This document shows positions 24,694 through 33,594 of a stretch of DNA of 64,000 bases, one piece after another. The stretch is from the NCBI RefSeq assembly GCF_900187565.1, contig NZ_FYED01000004.1, forward strand, positions 393,165 to 457,164, read 5' to 3'. Position 1 is the stretch's first letter; the number at the start of each line of letters is the position of its first letter. The notes under the pieces were generated by a model, which saw only the letters and a list, made by a program, of their open reading frames with translations, did not search any database and was not told the DNA's origin. The position numbers and the translations under genes are program-made. The DNA is from Pseudomonas sp. Irchel 3A7. Its GTDB lineage: Bacteria; Pseudomonadota; Gammaproteobacteria; Pseudomonadales; Pseudomonadaceae.

Positions 24694-25929
24694 ATGACGA
24701 CGATGACCGCGCGATTAAGCGCAATGATGTTCCTGCAGTTCTTTATCTGGGGTGGCTGGTTCGTGACCCTCGGCACCTTTCTCGCCAGCACCCTGGGCGC
24801 CAGTGGCGGGCAGATCGGCATGGCGTTCTCGACCCAGTCCTGGGGCGCGATCATCGCGCCGTTCGTGATCGGTCTGATCGCCGACCGCTTTTTCAATGCC
24901 GAACGCATCCTCGCGGTGCTGCACCTGGTGGGCGCGGTGTTGCTCTATCAACTGTATCGGGCGCCGGACTTCAGCACGTTTTATCCCTACGTGCTGGCGT
25001 ACATGATGATCTACATGCCCACCTTGGCCCTGGTCAATTCCGTGGCGTTCCGGCAGATGAGCGATCCGGCGCTGGAGTTTTCCCGTATCCGCGTGTGGGG
25101 CACCCTCGGCTGGATCGTCGCCGGTCTGGTGATCAGCTTTGTGTTTGCCTGGGACTCCCAGGCCGCGATTGCGGCGGGCGGGTTGCGCAACACCTTCCTG
25201 ATGTCGGCCATTGCATCCTTGCTGCTGGGCCTCTACAGCTTCACCTTGCCACGCACCGCGCCACTCAAAGACGAGACCGGCAATGGCGGCCTCAAGCAGA
25301 TGCTCGGGCTGGACGCCCTGGGGTTGCTCAAGGATCGCAGCTATCTGGTGTTCTTCATCGCTTCTATCCTGATCTGCATTCCCCTGGCGTTTTATTACCA
25401 GAATGCCAACCCGTTCCTGGCGGAAATCGGCGTGACCAACCCCACGGCGAAAATGGCCATCGGGCAGGTCTCCGAAGTGCTGTTCATGCTGCTGCTGCCG
25501 CTGTTCATCCACCGCTTCGGGATCAAGATTGCGCTGCTGGTGGGCATGCTGGCGTGGGCATTGCGCTACCTGTTGTTCGCCTACGGCAACAATGGCGACC
25601 TGGCTTTCATGCTCTTCACCGGTATCGCCTTGCACGGCATCTGCTATGACTTCTTTTTCGTGTCCGGGCAGATCTACACCGACGCCAAGGCATCGGAACG
25701 CTTCCGCAGTTCCGCCCAGGGTTTGATTACCCTGGCGACCTACGGCCTGGGCATGCTGATCGGTTTCTGGGTGGCGGGGCAGGTGACGGATCACTACGCC
25801 ACGACGGCGGGCGAGCATGACTGGAAAAGCATCTGGCTGTTCCCGGCCGGGTTTGCCCTGGCGATCTTTTTCTGTTTTTCCCTGGCGTTCAAGGGGCGGC
25901 AGGCGGCGGTGGTACAGACGTCGGTCTGA
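24694..25929 (+). CDS. MFS transporter of the nucleoside:H+ symporter (NupG-like) type
   Basis: The 411-residue protein has about twelve predicted membrane helices and the pattern of the NupG/XapB group: RLSAMMFLQFFIWGGWFVTLGTFL at the first helix, a WGAIIAPFVIGLIADRFF loop and GICYDFFFVSGQIYTD at helix 10. It is the third gene of the LacI-controlled cluster, 47 bp after the isomerase-like gene. The group transports nucleosides, but proteins next to sugar oxidoreductases may carry glycosides or other polyols, so the cargo should be read from the enzymes. The start at 24694 is one of three close ATG or GTG choices (24685, 24694, 24703). Confidence 0.88.
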   Translation: MTTMTARLSAMMFLQFFIWGGWFVTLGTFLASTLGASGGQIGMAFSTQSWGAIIAPFVIGLIADRFFNAERILAVLHLVGAVLLYQLYRAPDFSTFYPYVLAYMMIYMPTLALVNSVAFRQMSDPALEFSRIRVWGTLGWIVAGLVISFVFAWDSQAAIAAGGLRNTFLMSAIASLLLGLYSFTLPRTAPLKDETGNGGLKQMLGLDALGLLKDRSYLVFFIASILICIPLAFYYQNANPFLAEIGVTNPTAKMAIGQVSEVLFMLLLPLFIHRFGIKIALLVGMLAWALRYLLFAYGNNGDLAFMLFTGIALHGICYDFFFVSGQIYTDAKASERFRSSAQGLITLATYGLGMLIGFWVAGQVTDHYATTAGEHDWKSIWLFPAGFALAIFFCFSLAFKGRQAAVVQTSV

Positions 25930-25949
25930 GTTCATAGGGTTGTCGGATT

Positions 25950-26622
25950 TGGATGGTGTACATATCCGATTCTGCGGTAACGGCCACTTAGGGTTTCGCC
26001 CTTACGGCGAGTCACTTTGGAAGAGCCCCAAAGTAACCAAAGGGCTTTTGCCCCTTTCGTTCGGTGCCTCGCTAAGGCTCGGCATGCCCTCGCTCCGGTC
26101 CTGCTCCGTGGGCCCGCCGCCATCGGCCATCCATGGCCGGGGGCGGCTACCGCGGCATCCTTGCCGCGGTACCCACTGCGCAGAACCTCCTCTCGGCCTC
26201 TCGAGGTGGCAAGAAGATCAAAAGCCAAAGCCAAAGCGAGGCGGCCTTAAAGCCGACCTGATTGCAAAGCTATCCGCGATCCAAATGTGGGAGCGAGCCT
26301 GCTCGCGAAAGACGCCCATACAACGCGATCCTCCAGACAGGGCGCGTTATCGTTGACGACCTTCGCGAGCAGGCTCGCTCCCACAGTGGAATGAGCACAT
26401 CTGCCAAAGCCAGGTCGGCTGTCAGGCCGCCTCGCTTTGGCTTTTGATTGCAGGCGCCCCGTTAAACCACGATGGCCGGAGTGAGGGCATGCCGAGCCTA
26501 AGCGAGGCACCGAGTGGTGGGGTAAGAGCCCTTGGTTACTTGGGGCTTTTCCAAGTGACCCGCCGTAAGGGCGGAACCTTAAGTCGCCATCACCCAAATA
26601 ATGGATATACACCCAACGCCAG
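25950..26622. repeat. Nested palindromic mosaic element with a central REP pair
   Basis: This gene-free 702-bp gap (25930-26631) holds a symmetric structure. Outer arms of about 150 bases (about 25950-26100 and 26473-26622) are imperfect inverted copies, sharing for example GGCATGCCCTCGCTCCGG on the left against its inverse on the right. Inner arms (about 26218-26261 and 26411-26446) are inverted copies containing CAAAGCGAGGCGGCC. A REP pair (26287-26384) is in the middle. The left arm side carries an extra unmatched segment (about 26100-26217) with GGCCATCCATGGCC and CCGCGG inner palindromes. No protein is credible here, although short ORFs cross it. Confidence 0.75.
26287..26384. repeat. 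REP pair at the centre of the mosaic element
   Basis: GTGGGAGCGAGCCTGCTCGCG and its inverse flank about 55 bases, placed almost exactly at the axis of the larger inverted repeat around it. Confidence 0.88.
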
Positions 26623-26631
26623 TGTGCCCCT

Positions 26632-27183
26632 TCAAGACGACCAACCATCGATCACCGACCTCAAAAACTGCTTCGCCAACTCAGGCTTGTCCACCGCCCG
26701 GGCAATGAGCATGGCGCCAGCGATCGAGGCAATGACCTGCTGCGCCTGCTGAAGTTTTTCCTCCTGGCTTTCGCCTTCAACCAAAGGCATCAATATTTCA
26801 ATAAACTGCTCGATGCCTTGGGTGAATGACTGGCTGACGGTGCCGCCGGTGCGGGCCACATCGGCTGCCAGCGCGGGGATCGCGCAGCCTTCGGTCCAGT
26901 TATCCAGGTGTTTCTGGGTCAGATAACCCTTCACCAGTTCCGGAATCGATTTGGCGTTCTGCCAATTGCGGATGTTGGTCTCGAACGTCCGGGTCACGGC
27001 TTCCGATGCCAGCTGTTCCTTGCCGCCGGGAAATTGCCCGTAAAACCCGCCGTGGGTCAGCCCGACTGAGCGTGAGAGCTCGCCGATGCCGATGCCGTCG
27101 ATACCTTTTTCGCGGTACAGCCGGGACGCGGCCGTGAGGATCGCTTCTTTGTTCGCTGCGGCTTTGTCTTTCGTGACTTTCAT
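26632..27183 (-). CDS. TetR-family transcriptional regulator
   Basis: The 183-residue repressor has the TetR N-terminal helix-turn-helix (KEAILTAASRLYREKGIDGIGIGELSRSVGLTHGGFYGQF) and an all-helical ligand domain with the CAIPALAADVART motif common in the YxaF/LmrA-like group. It is divergent from a short LysR remnant and the downstream RND efflux operon, so it is the intact regulator nearest to the pump. Its own promoter region shares a TTA-N6-TAA symmetric stretch near 27247-27258. Effector and target are inferred from position. Confidence 0.88.
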   Translation of the reverse strand: MKVTKDKAAANKEAILTAASRLYREKGIDGIGIGELSRSVGLTHGGFYGQFPGGKEQLASEAVTRTFETNIRNWQNAKSIPELVKGYLTQKHLDNWTEGCAIPALAADVARTGGTVSQSFTQGIEQFIEILMPLVEGESQEEKLQQAQQVIASIAGAMLIARAVDKPELAKQFLRSVIDGWSS

Positions 27184-27292
27184 CAGCTGCTCCTGTGGCC
27201 AGGTGCGCTTGCCTTGTGCAAGTCGTCGCCGAGAGGCTTGTAATGATTATGGTCGTAATATATCGTCAGCGCAAATACCAGGTGGACACGTT

Positions 27293-27571
27293 ATGAAACG
27301 TAATGATCTGCGCGAAATAGACCTGAATCTACTGGTGGTGTTCGAAGCCCTCATCCAGGAGCGCAACGTCACCCGGGCGGCATCAAGGCTCTCGATGGGC
27401 CAACCGGCGGTCAGCGGGGCGCTGAGGCGTTTGCGGGCTTTGTTCAACGACCCTTTGTTCAAGCGCATGGGCCGGGAAATGCGGCCCACGCCCCGCGCCA
27501 TTTCGGTCGCGCAGACGCTGGGCCCGGCATTGGATTGCGTGTGCAGTGCAATCGCCAATACCAAGGCTTGA
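27293..27571 (+). pseudogene. Truncated LysR regulator, MexT-like DNA-binding domain only
   Basis: The product would have 92 residues: MKRNDLREIDLNLLVVFEALIQERNVTRAA, the recognition helix in LSMGQPAVSGALRRLRALFNDPLF, and the linker up to PTPRAISVAQTLGPALD. This matches the first third of MexT-type LysR proteins, which are about 300-350 residues, but a stop follows and the 141 bp to the pump gene cannot encode the missing effector domain. MexT activates mexEF-oprN in P. aeruginosa and normally lies just upstream, as this does. Either the gene is a deletion remnant, or a short DNA-binding protein remains functional. Codon use looks normal, so an expressed product is not excluded. Confidence 0.7.
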
Positions 27572-27603
27572 GCAGGGCGATTGGTTTTTTTTTGCCCTTA
27601 TAC

Positions 27604-27617
27604 ATGACGATCATCAT
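27604..27617. promoter_or_regulatory. Candidate operator before the RND pump operon
   Basis: ATGACGATCATCAT is a near-perfect palindrome centred on GATC, 96 bases before the membrane-fusion-protein start. Related sequence (AATGATTATGGTCGTAAT) occurs near 27242-27259 in the TetR promoter, so the TetR protein may bind both. Inference from symmetry only. Confidence 0.3.
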
Positions 27618-27712
27618 TAATACTGATACCCAAGTTCACTTTGTTCGATTCGTCGAGGCCTCGCGCGAGGCCGAGACTCCGTAAATCCCTTAACCGTCTG
27701 GCGGACACCCCC

Positions 27713-28972
27713 ATGGAACAGTCACTCAAAGCTTTTCGTTATCCGTTTGCCGCATTGGCCCTCACGATGCTCACCGCGTGCGACCGCGCGCCTGTCGCCG
27801 CCAATGCACCGGGGGCGCCCCATGTCACCGTCGCCAAGGTTATCGAGCAGCCCATCACCGAGTGGGATGAGGTGACCGCGCGCTTGGAAGCGCCGGAAAC
27901 CGTCGAGGTCCGTCCACGGGTGTCGGGGCAGATCGAACGGGTGGCCTTTACTGACGGCGCGCTGGTGAAGAAGGGCGACCTGCTGTTCCAGATCGATCCA
28001 CGGCCGTTCGAACACGAAGTGCATCGTTTCGAAGCCCAGTTGCAACAAGCCCGGGCCACGCTGGTTCGCACCGCCAATGAAGCGCAGCGCGGCCAGCGAC
28101 TGCTGGGCAGCAACGCGATTTCCGCCGAACTGGCCGATACCCGCACCACCACCGCGCAAGAGGCCAAGGCCGGCGTCGATGCCATCCAGGCGCAACTCGA
28201 CCTGGCACGCCTGAACCTGAGCTTTACCCGTGTCACCGCACCGATCACCGGCCGCGTCAGCCGTGCCGAAATCACCGCCGGCAACATCGTCACCGCCGAC
28301 ACCACGCCGCTGACCAGCGTGGTGTCCACCGACAAGGTCTACGCCTACTTCGATGCCGACGAGCGCCTGTTCCTCAAGTACGGCCAGCTCTCCCGCCAGG
28401 GGCAGCGCAGTCAGACCACACCGGTGTACATGGGCCTGTCGAACGAGGAGGGCAACACTCACTTGGGGCAGATGAACTTCGTCGACAACCGGGTCAATCC
28501 CAAGACCGGCACCATTCGTGGCCGCGCGGTGTTCGACAACGCCAACGGCCAATACACCCCGGGCCTGTACGCTCGCCTGAAACTGGTGGGCAGCGCAGCT
28601 TATTCCGGCCTGCTGATCAAGGACGAAGCGGTCGGAACGGACTTGGGCAAGAAGTTCGTGCTGGTGATCGATCAGGACAACAAGGCCGTGTACCGCAGCG
28701 TCGATCTGGGGCCGAAGCTTGAAGGCCTGCGCATCGTGCGCAGTGGCTTGCAGAAAGAGGACCGCATCGTCATCAACGGTCTGCAACGGGTTCGCCCCGG
28801 TGCCGTGGTCACCCCACAGGACGCCCCCATGGCCGACCCGGAAACCGTCGCGACCCTGACCCGCCAGCGCCAGGCCATTGAAGCAGGCAATCAACCGGCC
28901 ATTTCGGCCCCGGCTTCCGTCAAATCACCCACGTTGGTGAAGACAGATGCCGCGACTTCACCTCGCGGATAA
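27713..28972 (+). CDS. mexE: RND efflux membrane fusion protein, MexE-like
   Basis: The 419-residue periplasmic adaptor has a lipobox (LTMLTAC, Cys23). The order of domains is barrel, lipoyl (VRPRVSGQIERVAFTDGALVKKGDLLFQIDPRPF), alpha hairpin (EVHRFEAQLQQARATL to DLARLNLSFTRVTAP) and again barrel (GQMNFVDNRVNPKTGTIRGR). The N-terminus MEQSLKAFRYP and the whole length closely follow MexE. It joins the inner-membrane pump to the outer-membrane channel. The start at 27713 gives the signal peptide; a longer frame upstream is rejected. The RND gene starts 12 bp after its stop. Confidence 0.9.
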   Translation: MEQSLKAFRYPFAALALTMLTACDRAPVAANAPGAPHVTVAKVIEQPITEWDEVTARLEAPETVEVRPRVSGQIERVAFTDGALVKKGDLLFQIDPRPFEHEVHRFEAQLQQARATLVRTANEAQRGQRLLGSNAISAELADTRTTTAQEAKAGVDAIQAQLDLARLNLSFTRVTAPITGRVSRAEITAGNIVTADTTPLTSVVSTDKVYAYFDADERLFLKYGQLSRQGQRSQTTPVYMGLSNEEGNTHLGQMNFVDNRVNPKTGTIRGRAVFDNANGQYTPGLYARLKLVGSAAYSGLLIKDEAVGTDLGKKFVLVIDQDNKAVYRSVDLGPKLEGLRIVRSGLQKEDRIVINGLQRVRPGAVVTPQDAPMADPETVATLTRQRQAIEAGNQPAISAPASVKSPTLVKTDAATSPRG

Positions 28973-28984
28973 GGGCCCACCGAC

Positions 28985-31900
28985 ATGAAATTCTCCCAGT
29001 TCTTTATCACGCGACCGATCTTCGCGGCGGTGCTGTCGTTGCTGATCCTGATTGCCGGCGCCATTTCGCTGTTCCAGTTGCCGATCAGCGAATACCCCGA
29101 AGTGGTGCCACCGACCGTGGTGGTGCACGCCAGCTATCCGGGGGCCAATCCCAAGGTGATCGGCGAAACCGTCGCCGCGCCGCTGGAACAGGCCATCACC
29201 GGCGTCGAGAACATGCTGTACATGTCGTCGCAATCCACGGCGGACGGTCGCTTGACCCTCACCGTGACCTTCGCCCTGGGCACCGATCTGGATAACGCCC
29301 AGGTCCAGGTGCAGAACCGCGTGACCCGCACCGAGCCCAAGCTGCCGGATGAGGTGACGCGCATCGGCATCACCGTCGACAAGGCCTCGCCGGAACTGAC
29401 CTTGCTCGTGCATCTGGTTTCGCCGGACAAACGCTACGACATGCTCTACCTGTCCAACTACGCGATCCTCAACGTCAAGGATGAGCTGTCGCGTCTGAAC
29501 GGCATCGGTGATGTGAAGATGTTCGGCATCGGCGACTACTCGCTGCGCATCTGGCTCGACCCGGACAAAACCGCCTCGCGCAATCTCACCGCCACCGACG
29601 TGGTCAACGCGGTGCGCGAACAGAACCGTCAGGTCGCCGCCGGGCAACTGGGTTCGCCCCCTGCGCCGAATGCCACCAGCTTCCAGATGTCGATCAATTC
29701 CCAAGGGCGGCTGGTCACTGAAGAAGAGTTCGAGAACGTGATCATCCGCAGTGGCCCGGACGGCGAAATCACTCGCTTGAAGGACATTGCCCGCATCGAA
29801 CTGGGTTCCAACCAATACGCCTTGCGCGCCTTGCTCAACAACCAGGAAGCGGTGGCCATGCCGATCTTCCAGCGGCCGGGCTCCAATGCCATCGACGTCT
29901 CCGACCAGGTGCGGGCGAAGATGGCCGAGCTGAAGAAGAGCTTCCCGGAAGGTATGGACTACGAGATCGTCTACGACCCGACCATCTTCGTGCGCAGCTC
30001 GATTGAAGCGGTGGTGCACACGCTGTTCGAAGCACTGATCCTCGTGGTGCTGGTGGTGATCCTGTTTCTGCAAACCTGGCGCGCCTCGATCATTCCGTTG
30101 GTGGCGGTGCCGGTGTCGCTGATCGGCACCTTTGCCGTGATGCACCTGCTGGGTTTCTCGCTCAACGCGCTGTCATTGTTCGGCCTGGTACTGGCCATCG
30201 GCATCGTGGTCGACGACGCGATCGTGGTGGTGGAGAACGTCGAACGAAACATCGAATCCGGGCTGGAACCGGTCGAGGCGACCAAGAAAGCCATGGGCGA
30301 AGTGACCGGACCCATCATCGCCACGGCGCTGGTGCTGTGCGCGGTGTTCGTGCCGGCGGCCTTCATCTCCGGCCTGACAGGGCAGTTCTATAAACAGTTC
30401 GCGTTGACCATCGCGATTTCCACGGTGATCTCGGCGTTCAACTCCCTGACCTTGTCGCCGGCACTGGCGGCGGTGCTGCTCAAGGCCCATGGCGCACCGA
30501 AAGACCGTTTCTCCAGAGTGCTGGATCGCCTGCTCGGTGGCTGGCTGTTCAAACCGTTCAACCGGTTCTTCGAAAAGGCCAGCCACGGCTACATGGTGGC
30601 CGTGGCCAAAGTCATCCGTGGCAGCAGCGTGGCCTTGCTGGTCTATGCCGGCCTGATCGCCATGACCTACATGGGCTTCAGCACCACACCCACCGGCTTC
30701 GTGCCGACCCAGGACAAGAAGTACCTGGTGACCTTTGCGCAGCTGCCGGATGCCGCGAGTCTGGATCGTACCGAATCGGTGATTCGCCGCATGAGCACCA
30801 TCGCCATGAACGAGCCGGGTTTCGACAGCGCCGTGGCTTTCCCCGGCCTGTCGATCAACGGTTTCACCAACAGCCCGAACGCCGGTATCGCGTTCATCGG
30901 CTTGAGTTCGTTCGATGAGCGTAAGGACCCGAGCCTGTCGGCCAAGGCGATTTCCGCCTCGCTCAACGGCAAGTTCGGTGGCATTCAGGACGCCTACATC
31001 GCCGTGTTCCCGCCACCACCGGTACAAGGCCTGGGCACCATCGGGGGTTTCCGCCTGCAGATCGAGGATCGAGGCAACCTCGGTTATGACGAGCTGTACA
31101 AAGAAACCATGAACATCATCGCCAAGAGCCGCAGCGTTCCGGAGCTGGCCAACCTGTTCACCAGTTACACGGTCAACGTGCCACAGGTCGAAGCTGCCAT
31201 TGACCGCGAAAAAGCCAAGACCCACGGCGTGAAAATCAACGACATCTTCGACACCTTGCAGGTGTACCTGGGTTCGCTGTATGCCAACGACTTCAACCGC
31301 TTCGGTCGCACCTATCAGGTCAACGTTCAGGCCGAACAGCAGTTCCGCCAGGAGCCGGAGCAGATTGGCCAGTTGAAGGTGCGCAACGATCGCGGCGAGA
31401 TGATTCCGCTGGCGACCTTCGTCAAGGTCACTCCGACCTCGGGTCCCGACCGGGTCTCGCACTACAACGGTTTCCTCACCGCGGAAATCAACGGCAGCGC
31501 GGCGCCCGGCTACAGCTCCGGCCAGGCCCAGGCGGCCATCGAAAAATTGCTGAGAGAGGAACTGCCCAACGGCATGACCTACGAGTGGACCGACCTGACC
31601 TACCAGCAGATTTTGTCCGGCAACACCGCACTGCTGGTGTTCCCGCTCTGCGTGCTGCTGGCCTTCCTGGTACTGGCGGCGTTGTACGAAAGCTGGAGCC
31701 TGCCGCTGGCGGTGATCCTGATCGTCCCCATGACCCTGCTGTCGGCGATTGCCGGGGTGATCATTTCCCAAGGCGACAACAACATCTTCACCCAGATCGG
31801 CTTGATCGTGCTGGTGGGCCTGGCGTGCAAGAACGCGATCCTGATCGTCGAGTTTGCCAAGGACAGGCAGGACCAGGGCCTGTCGCCGCTGGACGCCGTA

Positions 31901-32164
31901 CTGGACGCTTGCCGCATGCGTCTGCGGCCGATCCTGATGACCTCGTTCGCCTTCATCATGGGCGTTATCCCGCTGGTGACCTCCACCGGCGCCGGTTCGG
32001 AAATTCGTCGTGCCATGGGTGTGGCGGTGTTCTCCGGCATGCTCGGCGTGACCTTCTTCGGCCTGCTGCTGACGCCGGTGTTCTTCGTCCTGATTCGCCG
32101 CTACATCGAACGCAAGAAAGCCAAAAAGCAAGCCCACGCGCTGAACCTGGAGGTGCAACCATGA
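28985..32164 (+). CDS. mexF: RND efflux inner-membrane transporter, MexF-like
   Basis: The 1059-residue transporter is the usual length of HAE1-type RND pumps. It has twelve membrane helices with two large periplasmic loops; the proton-relay aspartates are in GIVVDDAIVVVENVERN on helix 4 (near 405-420), and the lysine expected on helix 10 is in GLACKNAILIVEFAKD. MexF-type motifs include ITRPIFAAVLSLLI at the N-terminus and FFGLLLTPVFFVLIRRY at the C-terminus. It exports drugs and metabolites, such as chloramphenicol, quinolones and alkyl-quinolone precursors in the P. aeruginosa example. Its stop overlaps the next start (ATGA). Confidence 0.93.
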   Translation: MKFSQFFITRPIFAAVLSLLILIAGAISLFQLPISEYPEVVPPTVVVHASYPGANPKVIGETVAAPLEQAITGVENMLYMSSQSTADGRLTLTVTFALGTDLDNAQVQVQNRVTRTEPKLPDEVTRIGITVDKASPELTLLVHLVSPDKRYDMLYLSNYAILNVKDELSRLNGIGDVKMFGIGDYSLRIWLDPDKTASRNLTATDVVNAVREQNRQVAAGQLGSPPAPNATSFQMSINSQGRLVTEEEFENVIIRSGPDGEITRLKDIARIELGSNQYALRALLNNQEAVAMPIFQRPGSNAIDVSDQVRAKMAELKKSFPEGMDYEIVYDPTIFVRSSIEAVVHTLFEALILVVLVVILFLQTWRASIIPLVAVPVSLIGTFAVMHLLGFSLNALSLFGLVLAIGIVVDDAIVVVENVERNIESGLEPVEATKKAMGEVTGPIIATALVLCAVFVPAAFISGLTGQFYKQFALTIAISTVISAFNSLTLSPALAAVLLKAHGAPKDRFSRVLDRLLGGWLFKPFNRFFEKASHGYMVAVAKVIRGSSVALLVYAGLIAMTYMGFSTTPTGFVPTQDKKYLVTFAQLPDAASLDRTESVIRRMSTIAMNEPGFDSAVAFPGLSINGFTNSPNAGIAFIGLSSFDERKDPSLSAKAISASLNGKFGGIQDAYIAVFPPPPVQGLGTIGGFRLQIEDRGNLGYDELYKETMNIIAKSRSVPELANLFTSYTVNVPQVEAAIDREKAKTHGVKINDIFDTLQVYLGSLYANDFNRFGRTYQVNVQAEQQFRQEPEQIGQLKVRNDRGEMIPLATFVKVTPTSGPDRVSHYNGFLTAEINGSAAPGYSSGQAQAAIEKLLREELPNGMTYEWTDLTYQQILSGNTALLVFPLCVLLAFLVLAALYESWSLPLAVILIVPMTLLSAIAGVIISQGDNNIFTQIGLIVLVGLACKNAILIVEFAKDRQDQGLSPLDAVLDACRMRLRPILMTSFAFIMGVIPLVTSTGAGSEIRRAMGVAVFSGMLGVTFFGLLLTPVFFVLIRRYIERKKAKKQAHALNLEVQP

Positions 32165-33579
32165 ATGCCCTGAAGCTTTTTCTGCCCAGCCTCCTGGTGA
32201 CCGCGCTGGCCGCCTGCACGGTGGGGCCGGACTACAAGACCCCTGATACTCCGCCGGCCAACAGCGTTTATGCCAAAGCCGCCAACTACGATCAGTCGCG
32301 ATTCGAAACGGTGTGGTGGCAACAGTTCGACGACCCCACGCTGAACCAATTGGTGAGCAAATCCCTGGAAGGCAACCGCGACCTGCGCGTGGCCTTTGCC
32401 CGCTGGAAAGCGGCCCGGGCGATTCGCGACGACATCAGCAACGACAACCTGCCGGTGGTCACCAGCCGCGTCAGCAGCCTGCAAGGTCGCTCGCAAGTGC
32501 CGGGCCAGACCGAGAGCCGGGTGAACACCGAGCGCTACGATCTGGGCCTGGACATGGCCTGGGAAATCGACCTGTTCGGGCGCATCCAGCGGGCGCTTGA
32601 GTCGAGCGATGCCCGGGAAGACGCGGCAGCGGCGGACCTGTATCAACTGCGGGTGACCATGATTGCCGAACTGGTCGATGCCTACGGTCAACTGCGCGGT
32701 GCGCAACTGCGGGAAAAAATCGCCCTGGCCAACCTGAAGAATCAGAACGACTCACGCAGCGTTACGGTCAGCCTGCGCGATGCTGGCGTCGGTAATGAAC
32801 TCGACGTGGTACGCGCCGACGCACGCCTGGCCGCCGTCGAAGCCAGCGTGCCGCAACTGCAAGCGGAACAGGTGCGACAGAAAAACCGCATCGCGACCTT
32901 GCTCGGTGAGCGTCCGGACCAGTTGAGCGTGTCCTTGAGCCCGAAAGATTTGCCAGCCATTGCCAAGTCACTGCCCATCGGCGATCCCGCCGAACTGCTG
33001 AGCCGCCGCCCGGATGTACTGGCGGCCGAACGCCGGCTCGCCGCCGCAACAGCAGACGTCGGCGTGGCCACCGCCGACCTGTTCCCCCGGGTCAGCCTGA
33101 GCGGCTTCCTCGGCTTCACCGCCGGACGCGGTTCACAAATCGGCTCCGCCGCCGCCAGAGCCTGGAGCCTCGGCCCGAGCATCACCTGGGCCGCCTTCGA
33201 TCTGGGCAGCGTGCGAGCACGCATTCGCGGCGCGGATGCCGACGCCGAAGGCGCCTTGGCCACCTATGAACAGCAAGTGCTGCTGGCGCTGGAGGAATCG
33301 GAAAACGCGTTCAGTGACTACGGCAAACGCCAGCAGCGGTTGCTGTCGTTGATCAAGCAAAGCGAGTCGAGCAGGGCGGCGGCGGATCTGGCGGGGATCC
33401 AGTACAAGGAAGGCTCCGTCGACTACCTGGTGTTGCTCGATGCCGAGCGCGAACGCTTGAACGCCGAGGATGCACAGGCGTTGGGTGAGACCGATCAGTA
33501 CCGTGCCATCGTCGCCATCTATAAAGCATTGGGAGGCGGGTGGGACACGGGTGGCAACAAGGTAGCGGCGAGGAACTGA
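32161..33579 (+). CDS. oprN: RND efflux outer-membrane channel lipoprotein, OprN-like
   Basis: The 472-residue protein is a TolC-type outer membrane factor with a lipobox (LAACTVGPDY, Cys19). Two duplicated helical-hairpin repeats are visible, with markers such as WWQQFDDPTLNQL, AWEIDLFGRIQRALES, LLSRRPDVLAAERRLAAA and the ADLFPRVSLSGFLGF strand. It forms the trimeric exit duct for the MexE/MexF-like pump; length and order match oprN. Directly downstream starts the 146-bp REP array. Confidence 0.92.
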   Translation: MNALKLFLPSLLVTALAACTVGPDYKTPDTPPANSVYAKAANYDQSRFETVWWQQFDDPTLNQLVSKSLEGNRDLRVAFARWKAARAIRDDISNDNLPVVTSRVSSLQGRSQVPGQTESRVNTERYDLGLDMAWEIDLFGRIQRALESSDAREDAAAADLYQLRVTMIAELVDAYGQLRGAQLREKIALANLKNQNDSRSVTVSLRDAGVGNELDVVRADARLAAVEASVPQLQAEQVRQKNRIATLLGERPDQLSVSLSPKDLPAIAKSLPIGDPAELLSRRPDVLAAERRLAAATADVGVATADLFPRVSLSGFLGFTAGRGSQIGSAAARAWSLGPSITWAAFDLGSVRARIRGADADAEGALATYEQQVLLALEESENAFSDYGKRQQRLLSLIKQSESSRAAADLAGIQYKEGSVDYLVLLDAERERLNAEDAQALGETDQYRAIVAIYKALGGGWDTGGNKVAARN

Positions 33580-33594
33580 CGTTCAGTGCTTTCG

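Noticed and set aside
25817..26356. Plus-strand frame of 179 codons and minus-strand frames over 25932-26648
   Set aside because: They cross the nested inverted repeat and REP pair; similar peptide words appear from both arms because the DNA is repeated, not because a protein is encoded.
30173..32158. 661-codon minus-strand frame opposite the MexF-like gene
   Set aside because: The composition (His, Gln, Asp, Arg rich, no hydrophobic core) is that of an antisense shadow in GC-rich DNA; the plus strand encodes a complete RND pump.
31585..33579. 664-codon frame starting inside mexF and running through oprN
   Set aside because: The first part is out of frame with mexF; only the section from 32161 is a genuine protein, with its own ATGA overlap and lipobox.
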